14,077 bases of DNA. Origin: JBJXGF01 sp046153015. Its GTDB lineage: Bacteria > Actinomycetota > Acidimicrobiia > Acidimicrobiales > CAIXPF01. Numbering within the stretch: position 1 is the stretch's first letter; each line of letters opens with the position of its first letter. The position numbers and the translations under genes are program-made. The notes below the pieces were generated by a model that was not told where the DNA came from, ran no database searches, and worked only from the letters and a program-made list of their open reading frames with translations. Where the stretch lies: the NCBI GenBank assembly GCA_046153015.1, contig JBJXGF010000217.1, positions 1 through 14,077 of the forward strand, read 5' to 3'. Positions 1 to 6,256 of the stretch are shown one piece after another.

Positions 1-47
1 CGGCGGCGCGTATCGCCGCGGCGGTGCGCGCCGCCGCCCCGCCGCGC
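1..47. other. GC-rich sequence after prcA
   Basis: This short stretch lies downstream of the prcA stop codon at the left edge of the window. It holds a small perfect inverted repeat, arms at 3-8 and 14-19 with a 5-base loop, within very GC-rich sequence. It has no T-run and is cut by the window edge, so I cannot tell a terminator from a spacer before a further operon gene. Confidence 0.25.
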
Positions 48-740
48 TCAGGCCGGCTGAGCGGCGCCAAGCAGGCCGTCGAGGTCGGGCCCGGTGACCC
101 GGCGGAAGGCCCGCCGAGCGGCTGACCGCTCTAGCAGGGCGACCTCGAGCTCGCCGCCGGTGAGCGTGCGGTCGGGCCCGGCCAGCGCGCTGGTGGCGAT
201 CCGGAGCGCGGCGGCGAGATCGAGGCCGCCCTCCCAGGCGCCTTCGAGCCGACCGGCGATGGCGTCGGCGTCGCCGCCGAGCACGATCCAGTCGTTCTCG
301 TCCATCACCGTGCCGTCGTAGAGGATGTGGAAGAGCTGGTCCTGGCCGGCGGTCGCGGCGACCTCGGCCACCAGGATCTCGACCTCCATCGGCTTCATCT
401 CGTGGGTGAAGATCTGGCCGAGGGTCTGCGCGTAGAGGTTGGCGAGCGAGCGGGCGTCGACATCCTCCCGGGAGTAGGCGTACCCCTTGAGGTCGGCGTG
501 GCGCACCCCGCCGATGCGGAGCTGGTCGAACTCGTTGTACTTGCCCACGCCGGCGAACGCGATCCGGTCGTAGATCTCCGAGATCTTGTGCAGCGTGTTG
601 CTCGGGTTCTCGGCGCAGATCAGGATGCCGGGCGTGCAGACCACCGCCACCAAGCTGCGGCCGCGGGCGATGCCTTTCCGGGCGTAATCCGCCCGGTCCT
701 TCATCACCTGCTCCGGCGCAACGTAAAACGGCATGCTCAT
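48..740 (-). CDS. prcA: Proteasome alpha subunit PrcA
   Basis: PrcA forms the two outer seven-membered rings of the cytoplasmic 20S core. It gates substrate entry and is the docking surface for the Mpa/ARC ATPase. The protein of 230 residues begins MSMPFYVAPEQ and continues into KGIARGRSLVAV, AENPSNTLHKISEIYDRI and GYAYSREDV, all closely matching mycobacterial PrcA (MSFPYFISPEQ at the N terminus). It lacks the catalytic N-terminal Thr, as expected for an alpha subunit. Two ATGs are available, at 749 and 740. I chose 740 because it matches the family N terminus and because its ATG overlaps (ATGA) the stop of an 18-codon mini-ORF coming from prcB. No good Shine-Dalgarno precedes either ATG, so translation probably depends on coupling. 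It is the last gene of the mpa-dop-pup-prcB-prcA run inside the window. Confidence 0.96.
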   Translation of the reverse strand: MSMPFYVAPEQVMKDRADYARKGIARGRSLVAVVCTPGILICAENPSNTLHKISEIYDRIAFAGVGKYNEFDQLRIGGVRHADLKGYAYSREDVDARSLANLYAQTLGQIFTHEMKPMEVEILVAEVAATAGQDQLFHILYDGTVMDENDWIVLGGDADAIAGRLEGAWEGGLDLAAALRIATSALAGPDRTLTGGELEVALLERSAARRAFRRVTGPDLDGLLGAAQPA

Positions 741-807
741 CGGCGGCATCCAGTGGGGGCGGGCGGTCGGGGGGCGCAGGGCGGGATGCTCATCGGCGGG
801 ACTCCAG
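729..807. repeat. Imperfect direct repeat across the prcB-prcA junction
   Basis: The 14-base core atgctcatcggcgg occurs at 733-746 and again at 786-799, 53 bases apart. Similarity continues on both sides: cgg plus one differing base before the core, and tccag after it with one base inserted. One copy covers the end of prcB and the other the start of prcA, each containing an ATGA on the minus strand. This looks like a local duplication that split an ancestral ATGA overlap between the two genes. Confidence 0.7.
737..793 (-). CDS. Possible 18-residue coupling mini-ORF between prcB and prcA
   Basis: Reading from the ATG at 793 gives MSIPPCAPRPPAPTGCRR and a stop. The ATG overlaps the prcB stop as ATGA (790-793), and the mini-ORF's own TGA overlaps the likely prcA start as ATGA (737-740). 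The peptide is proline-rich and resembles no family I know. It appears to arise from an imperfect duplication of the junction sequence. Its role, if any, would be to carry ribosomes from prcB to prcA by termination-reinitiation. Expression is inference only, and in GC-rich DNA a short open frame can occur by chance. Confidence 0.25.
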   Translation of the reverse strand: MSIPPCAPRPPAPTGCRR

Positions 808-1668
808 CTCGGGCGCCGCCGTGGCCGGTGAGAGCGTGGCGGCGAGAGCCCCGAAGCGGGCGGCCACCACCGAGTCGGGCACGCGTTCGTACCCGGTGGC
901 GCTGATCGTGGCGATCACCGGGAAGATCTGGCGCACGAGGTCGGGTCCGCCGGTGGCAGAGTCCTGATCGGCCGCTTGGAACAGGGCGGACAGGGCGAGG
1001 TCGGTGCACTCGTCCGCCGTGAGGCTCTCCCGCCAACCGAGCTTGATGACGGTGCCGGCGAAGAGGGAGCCCGAGCCTTGCGCGGTGTAGTTGATCTCCT
1101 CGTAGCGGCCGCCGGTCACGTCGAACTGGAATAGTCGGCCTTGGCCACGGCGCAGGTCGAAGCCGGCGAAGATCGGCACCACGACCATGCCCTGCATCGC
1201 CATCGGCAGGTTGGCCCGCACCATGGCGGCGAGCTGGTTGGCCTTGCCCTCGAGGGACAGGGCGACGCCCTCGACCTTCTCGTAATGCTCGAGCTGCAGC
1301 TGGAAGAGGCGCACCATCTCCATGGCGGGGCCCGCAGCGCCGGCGATGGCCACGCCGGAGTGGCGATCGGCCGGATGGACCTTGTCCATGTCGCGATGGG
1401 CGATGAGGTTGCCGGCCGTGGCCCGACGATCCCCGGCCATCACGACCCCGTCGGCGTAGCGGATGGCCACGACCGTGGTGCCGTGGCTGATCTCGAGGTG
1501 AGCGACGGACCCGGGCGGCGCCGGCGGGGCGAGGCCGGTGCGGCGGACCAGCTCGGCGAAGTTCGGGCCAGGATCCTGACCTGGCGGGAATGTGGGGAGC
1601 ACGGCGGCGAGGCTATCGCCTCGGGCGTGCCGTACCCGACATGCGTCCGTCAACTGCTCCGGTGACAC
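790..1668 (-). CDS. prcB: Proteasome beta subunit PrcB (catalytic), with propeptide
   Basis: PrcB forms the inner rings of the 20S core and carries the peptidase sites. The precursor is 292 residues; autocleavage at HG|TTVVA (residues 62-68) would expose Thr64 as Thr1 and leave a mature protein of about 229 residues. The N-terminal nucleophile set is intact: Thr1 (64), Asp17 (80, in VVMAGD) and Lys33 (96, in MDKVHPAD). The start is uncertain. GTG at 1668 is the outermost in-frame start and gives a 63-residue propeptide. GTG at 1602 gives 41 residues beginning with LPTFPPG, which looks more like a natural propeptide. Neither has a clear Shine-Dalgarno. A 6-bp hairpin (1608-1623) sits just upstream of the inner GTG. 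The gene follows pup by about 146 bases and joins prcA through the duplicated ATGA junction. Confidence 0.95.
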   Translation of the reverse strand: MSPEQLTDACRVRHARGDSLAAVLPTFPPGQDPGPNFAELVRRTGLAPPAPPGSVAHLEISHGTTVVAIRYADGVVMAGDRRATAGNLIAHRDMDKVHPADRHSGVAIAGAAGPAMEMVRLFQLQLEHYEKVEGVALSLEGKANQLAAMVRANLPMAMQGMVVVPIFAGFDLRRGQGRLFQFDVTGGRYEEINYTAQGSGSLFAGTVIKLGWRESLTADECTDLALSALFQAADQDSATGGPDLVRQIFPVIATISATGYERVPDSVVAARFGALAATLSPATAAPELESRR

Positions 1669-1814
1669 GCGCGCAGCGAGGGCACCCCCTCACCGGCCGG
1701 CCCTGATCCGGGGAACACCACACCCGAGCCTGCGCCGGTGCGCACGCTGAGTCGGACTGAGCCACGCCGCCCAATGCGGCGCGTGAGGAAGTGCCCCCGG
1801 TGAGGGGGAGGCGG
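1669..1814 (-). other. Spacer between pup and prcB
   Basis: This 146-base gap is the longest inside the proteasome run. It contains a perfect 6-bp stem with a 5-base loop (1765-1770 and 1776-1781) without a T-run. It could hold a weak terminator, a processing site or a promoter for prcBA, allowing pup and the core subunits to be made at different levels. None of these can be decided from sequence alone. Confidence 0.3.
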
Positions 1815-2009
1815 CTACTCGCCGCCCTTCTGGATGTACGACTTCACGAAGTCCTCGGCGTTGGTCTCGAGCACCTCGTCGATCTCGTCGAGCAGGTCGT
1901 CCAGCTCGGCCTTGATCTTCTCGCCCTGGGCGGACTTGGCGGGCGCCTCTTCGACGACCTCCTCGGTCCGCTCCGTGGTTACCTTGCGCTTCTGCTCTCG
2001 TTCGGCCAT
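1815..2009 (-). CDS. pup: Prokaryotic ubiquitin-like protein Pup
   Basis: Pup is the small, mostly disordered tag joined by PafA to substrate lysines, marking them for Mpa and the proteasome. This one has 64 residues, the usual size. It has a charged N terminus, a central segment rich in Asp, Glu and Leu (about 30-52) that would form the Mpa-binding helix, and the C terminus YIQKGGE. It ends in Glu rather than Gln, so it is ready for ligation and would not need deamidation by Dop. The ATG at 2009 follows a strong Shine-Dalgarno, GGGAGGT (2013-2019). The gene starts 15 bases after the dop stop, in the same operon. The strong ribosome site fits a tag needed in excess over the enzymes. Confidence 0.97.
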   Translation of the reverse strand: MAEREQKRKVTTERTEEVVEEAPAKSAQGEKIKAELDDLLDEIDEVLETNAEDFVKSYIQKGGE

Positions 2010-2012
2010 GCG

Positions 2013-2019
2013 ACCTCCC
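2013..2019 (-). promoter_or_regulatory. Strong Shine-Dalgarno of pup
   Basis: The minus strand reads GGGAGGT, with three bases before the pup ATG. It fixes the 64-residue start over longer in-frame extensions and is one of the clearest ribosome sites in the window. Confidence 0.75.
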
Positions 2020-2024
2020 TTTGC

Positions 2025-3536
2025 TCAGGCGCCCAGCCGCTGCAGCAGTTCGGCCGACGTGCTGCACTCCTCGATGAGGGTGCCGACGTGCGCCTTTGTA
2101 CCACGGCTGGGTTCCATCATCGGCACCCTTCGTAGTGGATCGTCACCGATGTCGAACACGATCGAGTCCCAATTTGCGGCAACGATGTCGGACGCCCACT
2201 TCTGGAGGCATTTACCCCGGAAGTAGGCGCGAGTATCCTCCGGCGGCTCGGTGACGCCCAACAGCGCCTCCTCGTCGGTCACCAGCGTTTCCAGGCCCAC
2301 GCGGCGGGCCAGGGACTTGCCCGGCCGCAGGTCGTGGTACTGGAGATCCATCGCGGCGAGCTTCGGGTCGTTCCAGGAGAGGCCGTGGCGGTCGCGGATG
2401 CCGTCGATGATCCGCTGCTTGGCCACCCAGTCGAGCTGATCGGCCAGCACCCCCGGGTCCGACTCGAGGGCGCTCAGCACCGCCTCCCAGCGGCGCAGCA
2501 CCTCGGCGCCGGTCTCGGCGCCCACCACCTCGAGGCCGTGGGCGTCGGCGTACTTCTTCGCCCGGTCGAACAGCTCCCACTGGATCTCGAGGGCGGTGAC
2601 CGTGCCGCCTTCGGCCAGCTCCAGCGGGCGGCGCAGCGTGAGATCGTAGGAGACCTGGCGCATGGCCTGCACCGGCGCGTGGAGCACGAAGCGCCGTGGG
2701 AGGAAATCGTCCTCGATCATGGCCAGCACGATGGCGGTGACCCCGACCTTGAGGAAGGTGGCCACCTCCGAGAGGTTGGCGTCGCCGACGATCACGTGGA
2801 GGCGGCGGTAGCGCTGCGCCTCGGCGTGGGGCTCGTCGCGAGTGTTCACGATCGGGCGCTTCAGCGTGGTCTCGAGCCCGACCTCCTCCTCGAAGAAGTC
2901 GGCTCGCTGGGAGATCTGGAACGGCACGTCACGCCAGGTGAGCCCGATCGCCTCGGTGCCGACCTTGCCGGCGCCGCAGTAGATCTGGCGGGTGATGAAG
3001 TGCGGCATCACGTGGGTGACGATGCGGGAGAACGGCGTGGCCCGGTCCATGAGGTAGTTCTCATGGCAGCCGTAGCTGTTGCCCTTGCGATCGGAGTTGT
3101 TCTTGTAGATGACGATCTCTTGGCCCGGCGGCAGGATCCGCTTCGAGGCCTCCATCGAGGCCTGCAGGATCAGCTCCGCCGCCCGGTCGAACACCACGAT
3201 CGAGCGGGCGTCGGCGCACTCGGGCGTCGACAGCTCGGGGTGGGCGTGGTCCACGTAGTAGCGGGCGCCGTTGGTGAGCACGGCGTTCACGAGGTGCGTC
3301 TCGACCTCGGGCGCCATCGCGCCGAGCGGGGTCAGGCCGCGCGCGTCGTTGCCGGGGGACTCGTCCTCGAAGTCCCAGCCCACCCGGGGGTGCGAGCCCG
3401 ACGAGCCCACGCTGTCGAGGCCGTTCACGTACGAGTTGATCAGCACCGACGAGGCTGCGATCGGGTTGGACTCGGCTGCGCCCGAGACGATGATGCCGTA
3501 CTCGGTCTCCAGTCCGCAGATCTTGCGAATCGCCAC
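2025..3536 (-). CDS. dop: Depupylase/deamidase Dop
   Basis: Dop is an ATP-dependent carboxylate-amine ligase-fold enzyme that removes Pup from substrates and, where Pup ends in Gln, deamidates it. The protein has 503 residues, normal for the family. It carries the N-terminal ETEYG metal/ATP motif (10-14), the extended loop after residue 38 typical of Dop, ARYYVDHAHPE with the catalytic Asp at 96, and YKNNSDRKGNSYGCHENYL (144-162). These favour Dop over the related ligase PafA. Since the neighbouring Pup already ends in Glu, its main job here should be depupylation and Pup recycling. The start is GTG at 3536, with only a weak G-rich ribosome site. It lies 101 bases after mpa, with a strong hairpin in the gap, and 15 bases before pup. 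Confidence 0.95.
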   Translation of the reverse strand: MAIRKICGLETEYGIIVSGAAESNPIAASSVLINSYVNGLDSVGSSGSHPRVGWDFEDESPGNDARGLTPLGAMAPEVETHLVNAVLTNGARYYVDHAHPELSTPECADARSIVVFDRAAELILQASMEASKRILPPGQEIVIYKNNSDRKGNSYGCHENYLMDRATPFSRIVTHVMPHFITRQIYCGAGKVGTEAIGLTWRDVPFQISQRADFFEEEVGLETTLKRPIVNTRDEPHAEAQRYRRLHVIVGDANLSEVATFLKVGVTAIVLAMIEDDFLPRRFVLHAPVQAMRQVSYDLTLRRPLELAEGGTVTALEIQWELFDRAKKYADAHGLEVVGAETGAEVLRRWEAVLSALESDPGVLADQLDWVAKQRIIDGIRDRHGLSWNDPKLAAMDLQYHDLRPGKSLARRVGLETLVTDEEALLGVTEPPEDTRAYFRGKCLQKWASDIVAANWDSIVFDIGDDPLRRVPMMEPSRGTKAHVGTLIEECSTSAELLQRLGA

Positions 3537-3588
3537 CCCCCGACCCTACAGCTCGCGCCCTGCATCGCGAAGGTTCACCGGACGCGAC

Positions 3589-3618
3589 GCGGCCCGGACG
3601 CCGACGCGTCCGGGCCGC
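3589..3618 (-). terminator. Perfect 13-bp hairpin between mpa and dop
   Basis: Arms at 3589-3601 and 3606-3618 are exact reverse complements, GC-rich, with a 4-base loop. It lies 20 bases beyond the mpa stop and 53 bases before the dop start. No T-run follows on the minus strand, so it may be a partial or Rho-assisted terminator, or an RNA-stabilising stem that lowers expression between mpa and the downstream genes. Confidence 0.6.
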
Positions 3619-3637
3619 AGCAAGCGCCGAGCGCCGC

Positions 3638-5542
3638 TTACAGGTACTGGCCGGTGGCGACGCGTTCGATCGAGCGTCCGCCCGTGGGCTGTTCCTTGTC
3701 CTTCGAGATCAGCGTGCGGACATAGACGATCCGCTCGCCCTTCTTGCCCGAGATCTTCGCCCAGTCGTCCGGGTTGGTCGTGTTGGGCAGGTCCTCGTGC
3801 TCCTTGTACTCCTGGCGGATCGAGACCAGCAGGTCGTCGACGCCGATGCCGGGGCTGCCCCCGCCGATCAGGCGCTTGATCGCCACCTTCTTCGCCCGGC
3901 GCACGATGTTCTCGATCATGGCTCCGGAGGAAAAGTCCTTGAAGTACATGACCTCCTTGTCGCCGTTCTGGTACGTGACCTCGAGGAACTGGTTGGCCTC
4001 GTCGGCCTTGTACATCTCCTCGACCGTGGCGTGGATCATCGTCTCGATGGCCCGGACGCGGTCCCCGGCGGCCGCTTTGACCTCGGCGGCGTCGAGGGGC
4101 AGGTCGGCCTCGAGGTAGCGGGCGAAGATCTGCGCCGCCGCCTCCTTGTCGGGCCGTTCGATCTTGATCTTCACGTCGAGCCGGCCCGGGCGCAGGATGG
4201 CCGGGTCGATCAGGTCCTCCCGGTTGGAGGCCCCGATGACGATCACGTTCTTCAGGCTCTCGACGCCGTCGATCTCGGCCAGGAGCTGGGGCACGATCGT
4301 GGACTCGATGTCGGAGCTGATGCCGCTGCCGCGCGTGCGGAAGAGGGACTCCATCTCGTCGAAGAACACGATGACCGGCCAGCCCTCCTCCGACTTCTCC
4401 CGGGCCCGCTGGAACACCAGGCGGATCTGACGCTCGGTCTCGCCCACGTACTTGTTGAGCAGCTCTGGGCCCTTGATGTTGAGGAAGTAGCTGCGGGCCT
4501 TGTCGTCGCCGGAGACCTCCGCCACCTTCTTGGCCAGGGAGTTGGCGACGGCCTTGGCGATCAGCGTCTTGCCGCAGCCGGGCGGGCCGTAGAGCAGGAT
4601 GCCCTTGGGGGCGGGGAGCCGGTACTCGGCGAAGAGCTGACGGTGCACGAAGGGGAGCTCGACCGCGTCGGTGATCTGCTCGATCTGGGAGTCCAGCCCG
4701 CCGACGTCGGCGTAGGACACGTCGGGCACCTCTTCGAGGATCAGCTCCTCCACCTCGGGGCGGGGCAGCCGCTCGAGCACGAGGCCGCTGCGGGGGTCCA
4801 TCAACAGGTTGTCTCCCGAGCGGAGCTTCTCGCCGACCATCTGGTCGGACAGCTCGACCACGCGCTCCTCGTCGGCCCGGCCGACCACCAGCGCCCGGGC
4901 GCCGTCGGCCATGACCTCTTTCAGCGTGACGACCTCGCCGCTCTTGTCGGCCTGGCGGGCCAGCACCACGTTGAGCGACTCGTTGAGCACGACCTCTTGG
5001 CCGCGCTCGACGGCCTCGAGGTCGATGTCGGGGTGCACGGCGACGCGCATCTTGCGCCCGCCTGAGAACACGTCGACCGTGCCGTCGTCGTTCGGACCGA
5101 GGTAGGTGCCGTACGCCGAGGGCGGCTGGGTGAGCTTCTCGACCTCCTCGCGCAGGGCGGCGATGTGCTCACGCGCCTCACGCAGGGTGTAGGTCAGCTT
5201 CTCGTTCTGGGCCACCGCTTGAGCGAGCTGGCCCTTCGTGTCGAGCAGACGCTCCTCCAGGGTCCGCACCCGCTTGGGTGCGTCCTGCAGTCTGCGGCGG
5301 AGCGCGACGACCTCTTCTTCCAGAGTCTTGGCCTGCTCTCGCAGCTCGGCCATCTCGGCCTCATACGCCGCGAGCCGCCGTTCGTACTCGACCTTGTTAA
5401 CGGCTCGACCTCCTGCTACGCCGGACGCCGCCGGCCTGGATTGCCGGCACACCTGGCCGGCTCGCTTCGGGAAGGTCGACTCGGATTGGCGACCTGCCTG
5501 TGACGAGCCCTCATCGGACGATACACCTGGGGTGTCGGCCAT
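3638..5542 (-). CDS. mpa: Proteasomal AAA ATPase Mpa/ARC
   Basis: This ring ATPase recognises pupylated proteins, unfolds them and threads them into the 20S core. Residue numbers are from the ATG at 5542 (634 residues). There is an N-terminal coiled coil at about 50-137 that binds Pup, then tandem OB folds at about 140-260. The AAA domain has Walker A GPPGCGKT (319-326), Walker B VIVFFDE (390-396) and RPGRLD (451-456). The C terminus is GQYL, the known docking tail for PrcA. The first 47 residues are low-complexity and poorly conserved-looking. The ATG at 5542 has a modest GAGGG site 5 bases upstream. However, a perfect AGGAGGT stands 6 bases before a GTT codon at 5401, which would give 587 residues, close to actinobacterial ARC. 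The gene heads the proteasome run and is divergent from the ferredoxin gene. Confidence 0.96.
   Translation of the reverse strand: MADTPGVSSDEGSSQAGRQSESTFPKRAGQVCRQSRPAASGVAGGRAVNKVEYERRLAAYEAEMAELREQAKTLEEEVVALRRRLQDAPKRVRTLEERLLDTKGQLAQAVAQNEKLTYTLREAREHIAALREEVEKLTQPPSAYGTYLGPNDDGTVDVFSGGRKMRVAVHPDIDLEAVERGQEVVLNESLNVVLARQADKSGEVVTLKEVMADGARALVVGRADEERVVELSDQMVGEKLRSGDNLLMDPRSGLVLERLPRPEVEELILEEVPDVSYADVGGLDSQIEQITDAVELPFVHRQLFAEYRLPAPKGILLYGPPGCGKTLIAKAVANSLAKKVAEVSGDDKARSYFLNIKGPELLNKYVGETERQIRLVFQRAREKSEEGWPVIVFFDEMESLFRTRGSGISSDIESTIVPQLLAEIDGVESLKNVIVIGASNREDLIDPAILRPGRLDVKIKIERPDKEAAAQIFARYLEADLPLDAAEVKAAAGDRVRAIETMIHATVEEMYKADEANQFLEVTYQNGDKEVMYFKDFSSGAMIENIVRRAKKVAIKRLIGGGSPGIGVDDLLVSIRQEYKEHEDLPNTTNPDDWAKISGKKGERIVYVRTLISKDKEQPTGGRSIERVATGQYL
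5408..5414 (-). promoter_or_regulatory. Perfect internal Shine-Dalgarno in mpa before a GTT codon
   Basis: The minus strand reads AGGAGGT, followed by six bases and then GTT AAC AAG in the mpa frame. Spacing and sequence are ideal for initiation, but GTT is not an accepted common start codon. The downstream protein would start exactly at the coiled coil and have 587 residues. It may be a true rare start, a mutated or misread GTG, or coincidence. Confidence 0.4.
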
Positions 5543-5877
5543 GTGCGCCCTCGACTGGAGAATTCCTTCCCTCGCATAGGGGTCGGAAACCGGCTCTCCT
5601 CGGCCGTGCCGCGTTGGTGCTCTGGCCGGCGTGTGTCTCGGTCAGCGGCCGGACGACCGCGCAGCAGGGCCGAGCCCACGCGGTACCGCCGGCAATTTTC
5701 ACGAACAATCCCGTTGAAAAGGCGTTCGGCCCTCGTGGAGCGCACTACAGTGGACGCCGGTCGCGCGGCCGGCGAGTCGCCGGGCGAGACCACGAGCCGC
5801 CGGGCGAGTTTGGCGCTGCGGGCGGCCCGCTGTGAAGGTGCCGGCTAGCAACACTCGCGAGGGACAGGGCAAAGGAC
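5543..5877. promoter_or_regulatory. Divergent intergenic region between mpa and ferredoxin
   Basis: This is the only gene-free stretch over 300 bases, and it must hold promoters for both the proteasome run and the ferredoxin gene. An AT-richer island at 5692-5720 contrasts with the surrounding GC-rich sequence and contains the inverted pair TTTTCA (5696-5701) and TGAAAA (5715-5720), 13 bases apart. On the plus strand TACAGT (5746-5751) could be a -10 element, but no good -35 stands at 16-18 bases. On the minus strand TTGTTC, about 17 bases before TACCGC, is a weak alternative. A 15-base direct repeat lies at 5774-5808. I see no convincing gene or structured RNA here. Confidence 0.45.
5774..5808. 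repeat. 15-base direct repeat with 20-base period upstream of ferredoxin
   Basis: gagtcgccgggcgag (5774-5788) and gagccgccgggcgag (5794-5808) differ at one base. The 20-base period is about two helical turns, so a protein binding both copies would sit on one face of the DNA. They lie 70 to 104 bases upstream of the ferredoxin start, a plausible activator or repressor position. No regulator gene is nearby, so function is unproven. Confidence 0.45.
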
Positions 5878-6120
5878 ATGAAGGTCTGGATCGACCAGGA
5901 TCTATGCACGGGCGACGGGCTCTGCGAGGAGATCGCCCCCGACGTCTTCACCCTCCTCGATGATGGCCTCGCCTACGTGAAGGAGGGCGGCAAGATCTTC
6001 AACAGCCCGGCCGGGGCGGAAGGTCTGGCCAACGTGCCGGAGAACCTCCAGGAAGCCACCATCGAATCCGCCGAGGAGTGCCCCGGCGAGTGCATTTTCA
6101 TCGAGTTCGCCGAGGAGTAG
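5878..6120 (+). CDS. Ferredoxin, [3Fe-4S] type
   Basis: This is a small soluble electron carrier of 80 residues, very acidic. The cluster ligands are Cys10 and Cys16 (spacing CX5C, with Gly13 where a [4Fe-4S] protein would have its extra Cys) and Cys68 followed by Pro. This is the pattern of actinobacterial [3Fe-4S] ferredoxins that often feed cytochromes P450. Cys72 is an extra cysteine just after the third ligand. The ATG at 5878 follows the ribosome site AAAGGA. No P450 or ferredoxin reductase is next to it, so the partner is unknown. It is the only plus-strand gene in the window, divergent from mpa and convergent with glpD. Whether it has any link to the proteasome is unclear. Confidence 0.9.
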   Translation: MKVWIDQDLCTGDGLCEEIAPDVFTLLDDGLAYVKEGGKIFNSPAGAEGLANVPENLQEATIESAEECPGECIFIEFAEE

Positions 6121-6177
6121 CGCCACCGCGTGCGGCGGGGCCGGGTCGCCCGGCGCCGCCCGCAGCCATGACGGGAC

Positions 6178-6199
6178 GCAGACGTGAAGCAGACGTGAA
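6178..6199. repeat. Tandem 11-base duplication after the ferredoxin gene
   Basis: gcagacgtgaa occurs twice with no gap (6178-6188 and 6189-6199), and a third partial cgacgtg follows. It lies between the ferredoxin stop and the hairpin and is probably a simple slippage duplication. Confidence 0.6.
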
Positions 6200-6205
6200 C
6201 GACGT

Positions 6206-6230
6206 GGGCCGCAGCGACAGGCTGCGGCCC
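6206..6230. terminator. Bidirectional hairpin between ferredoxin and glpD
   Basis: gggccgcagc (6206-6215) and gctgcggccc (6221-6230) are exact reverse complements around a 5-base loop, and the stem can extend by up to three more pairs. Placed between two converging genes, it probably ends transcripts from both sides. There is no clear T-run, which is common in GC-rich actinobacteria. Confidence 0.7.
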
Positions 6231-6256
6231 GCGCCGCGTCTGTGTTGGCTGAGCGC

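Noticed and set aside
2334..5065. Long plus-strand frames opposite dop and mpa
   Set aside because: These are antisense shadows of two well-identified genes and have no recognisable domains or ribosome sites.
5511..5708. 65-codon minus-strand frame upstream of mpa
   Set aside because: It overlaps the mpa start in another frame, lacks a ribosome site and has no family resemblance; the sequence is more likely promoter and leader.
5702..5716. Possible SOS (LexA) box, CGAAC followed by CGTTG
   Set aside because: The spacer is too long and the right half differs from the consensus, so it does not meet the known patterns.
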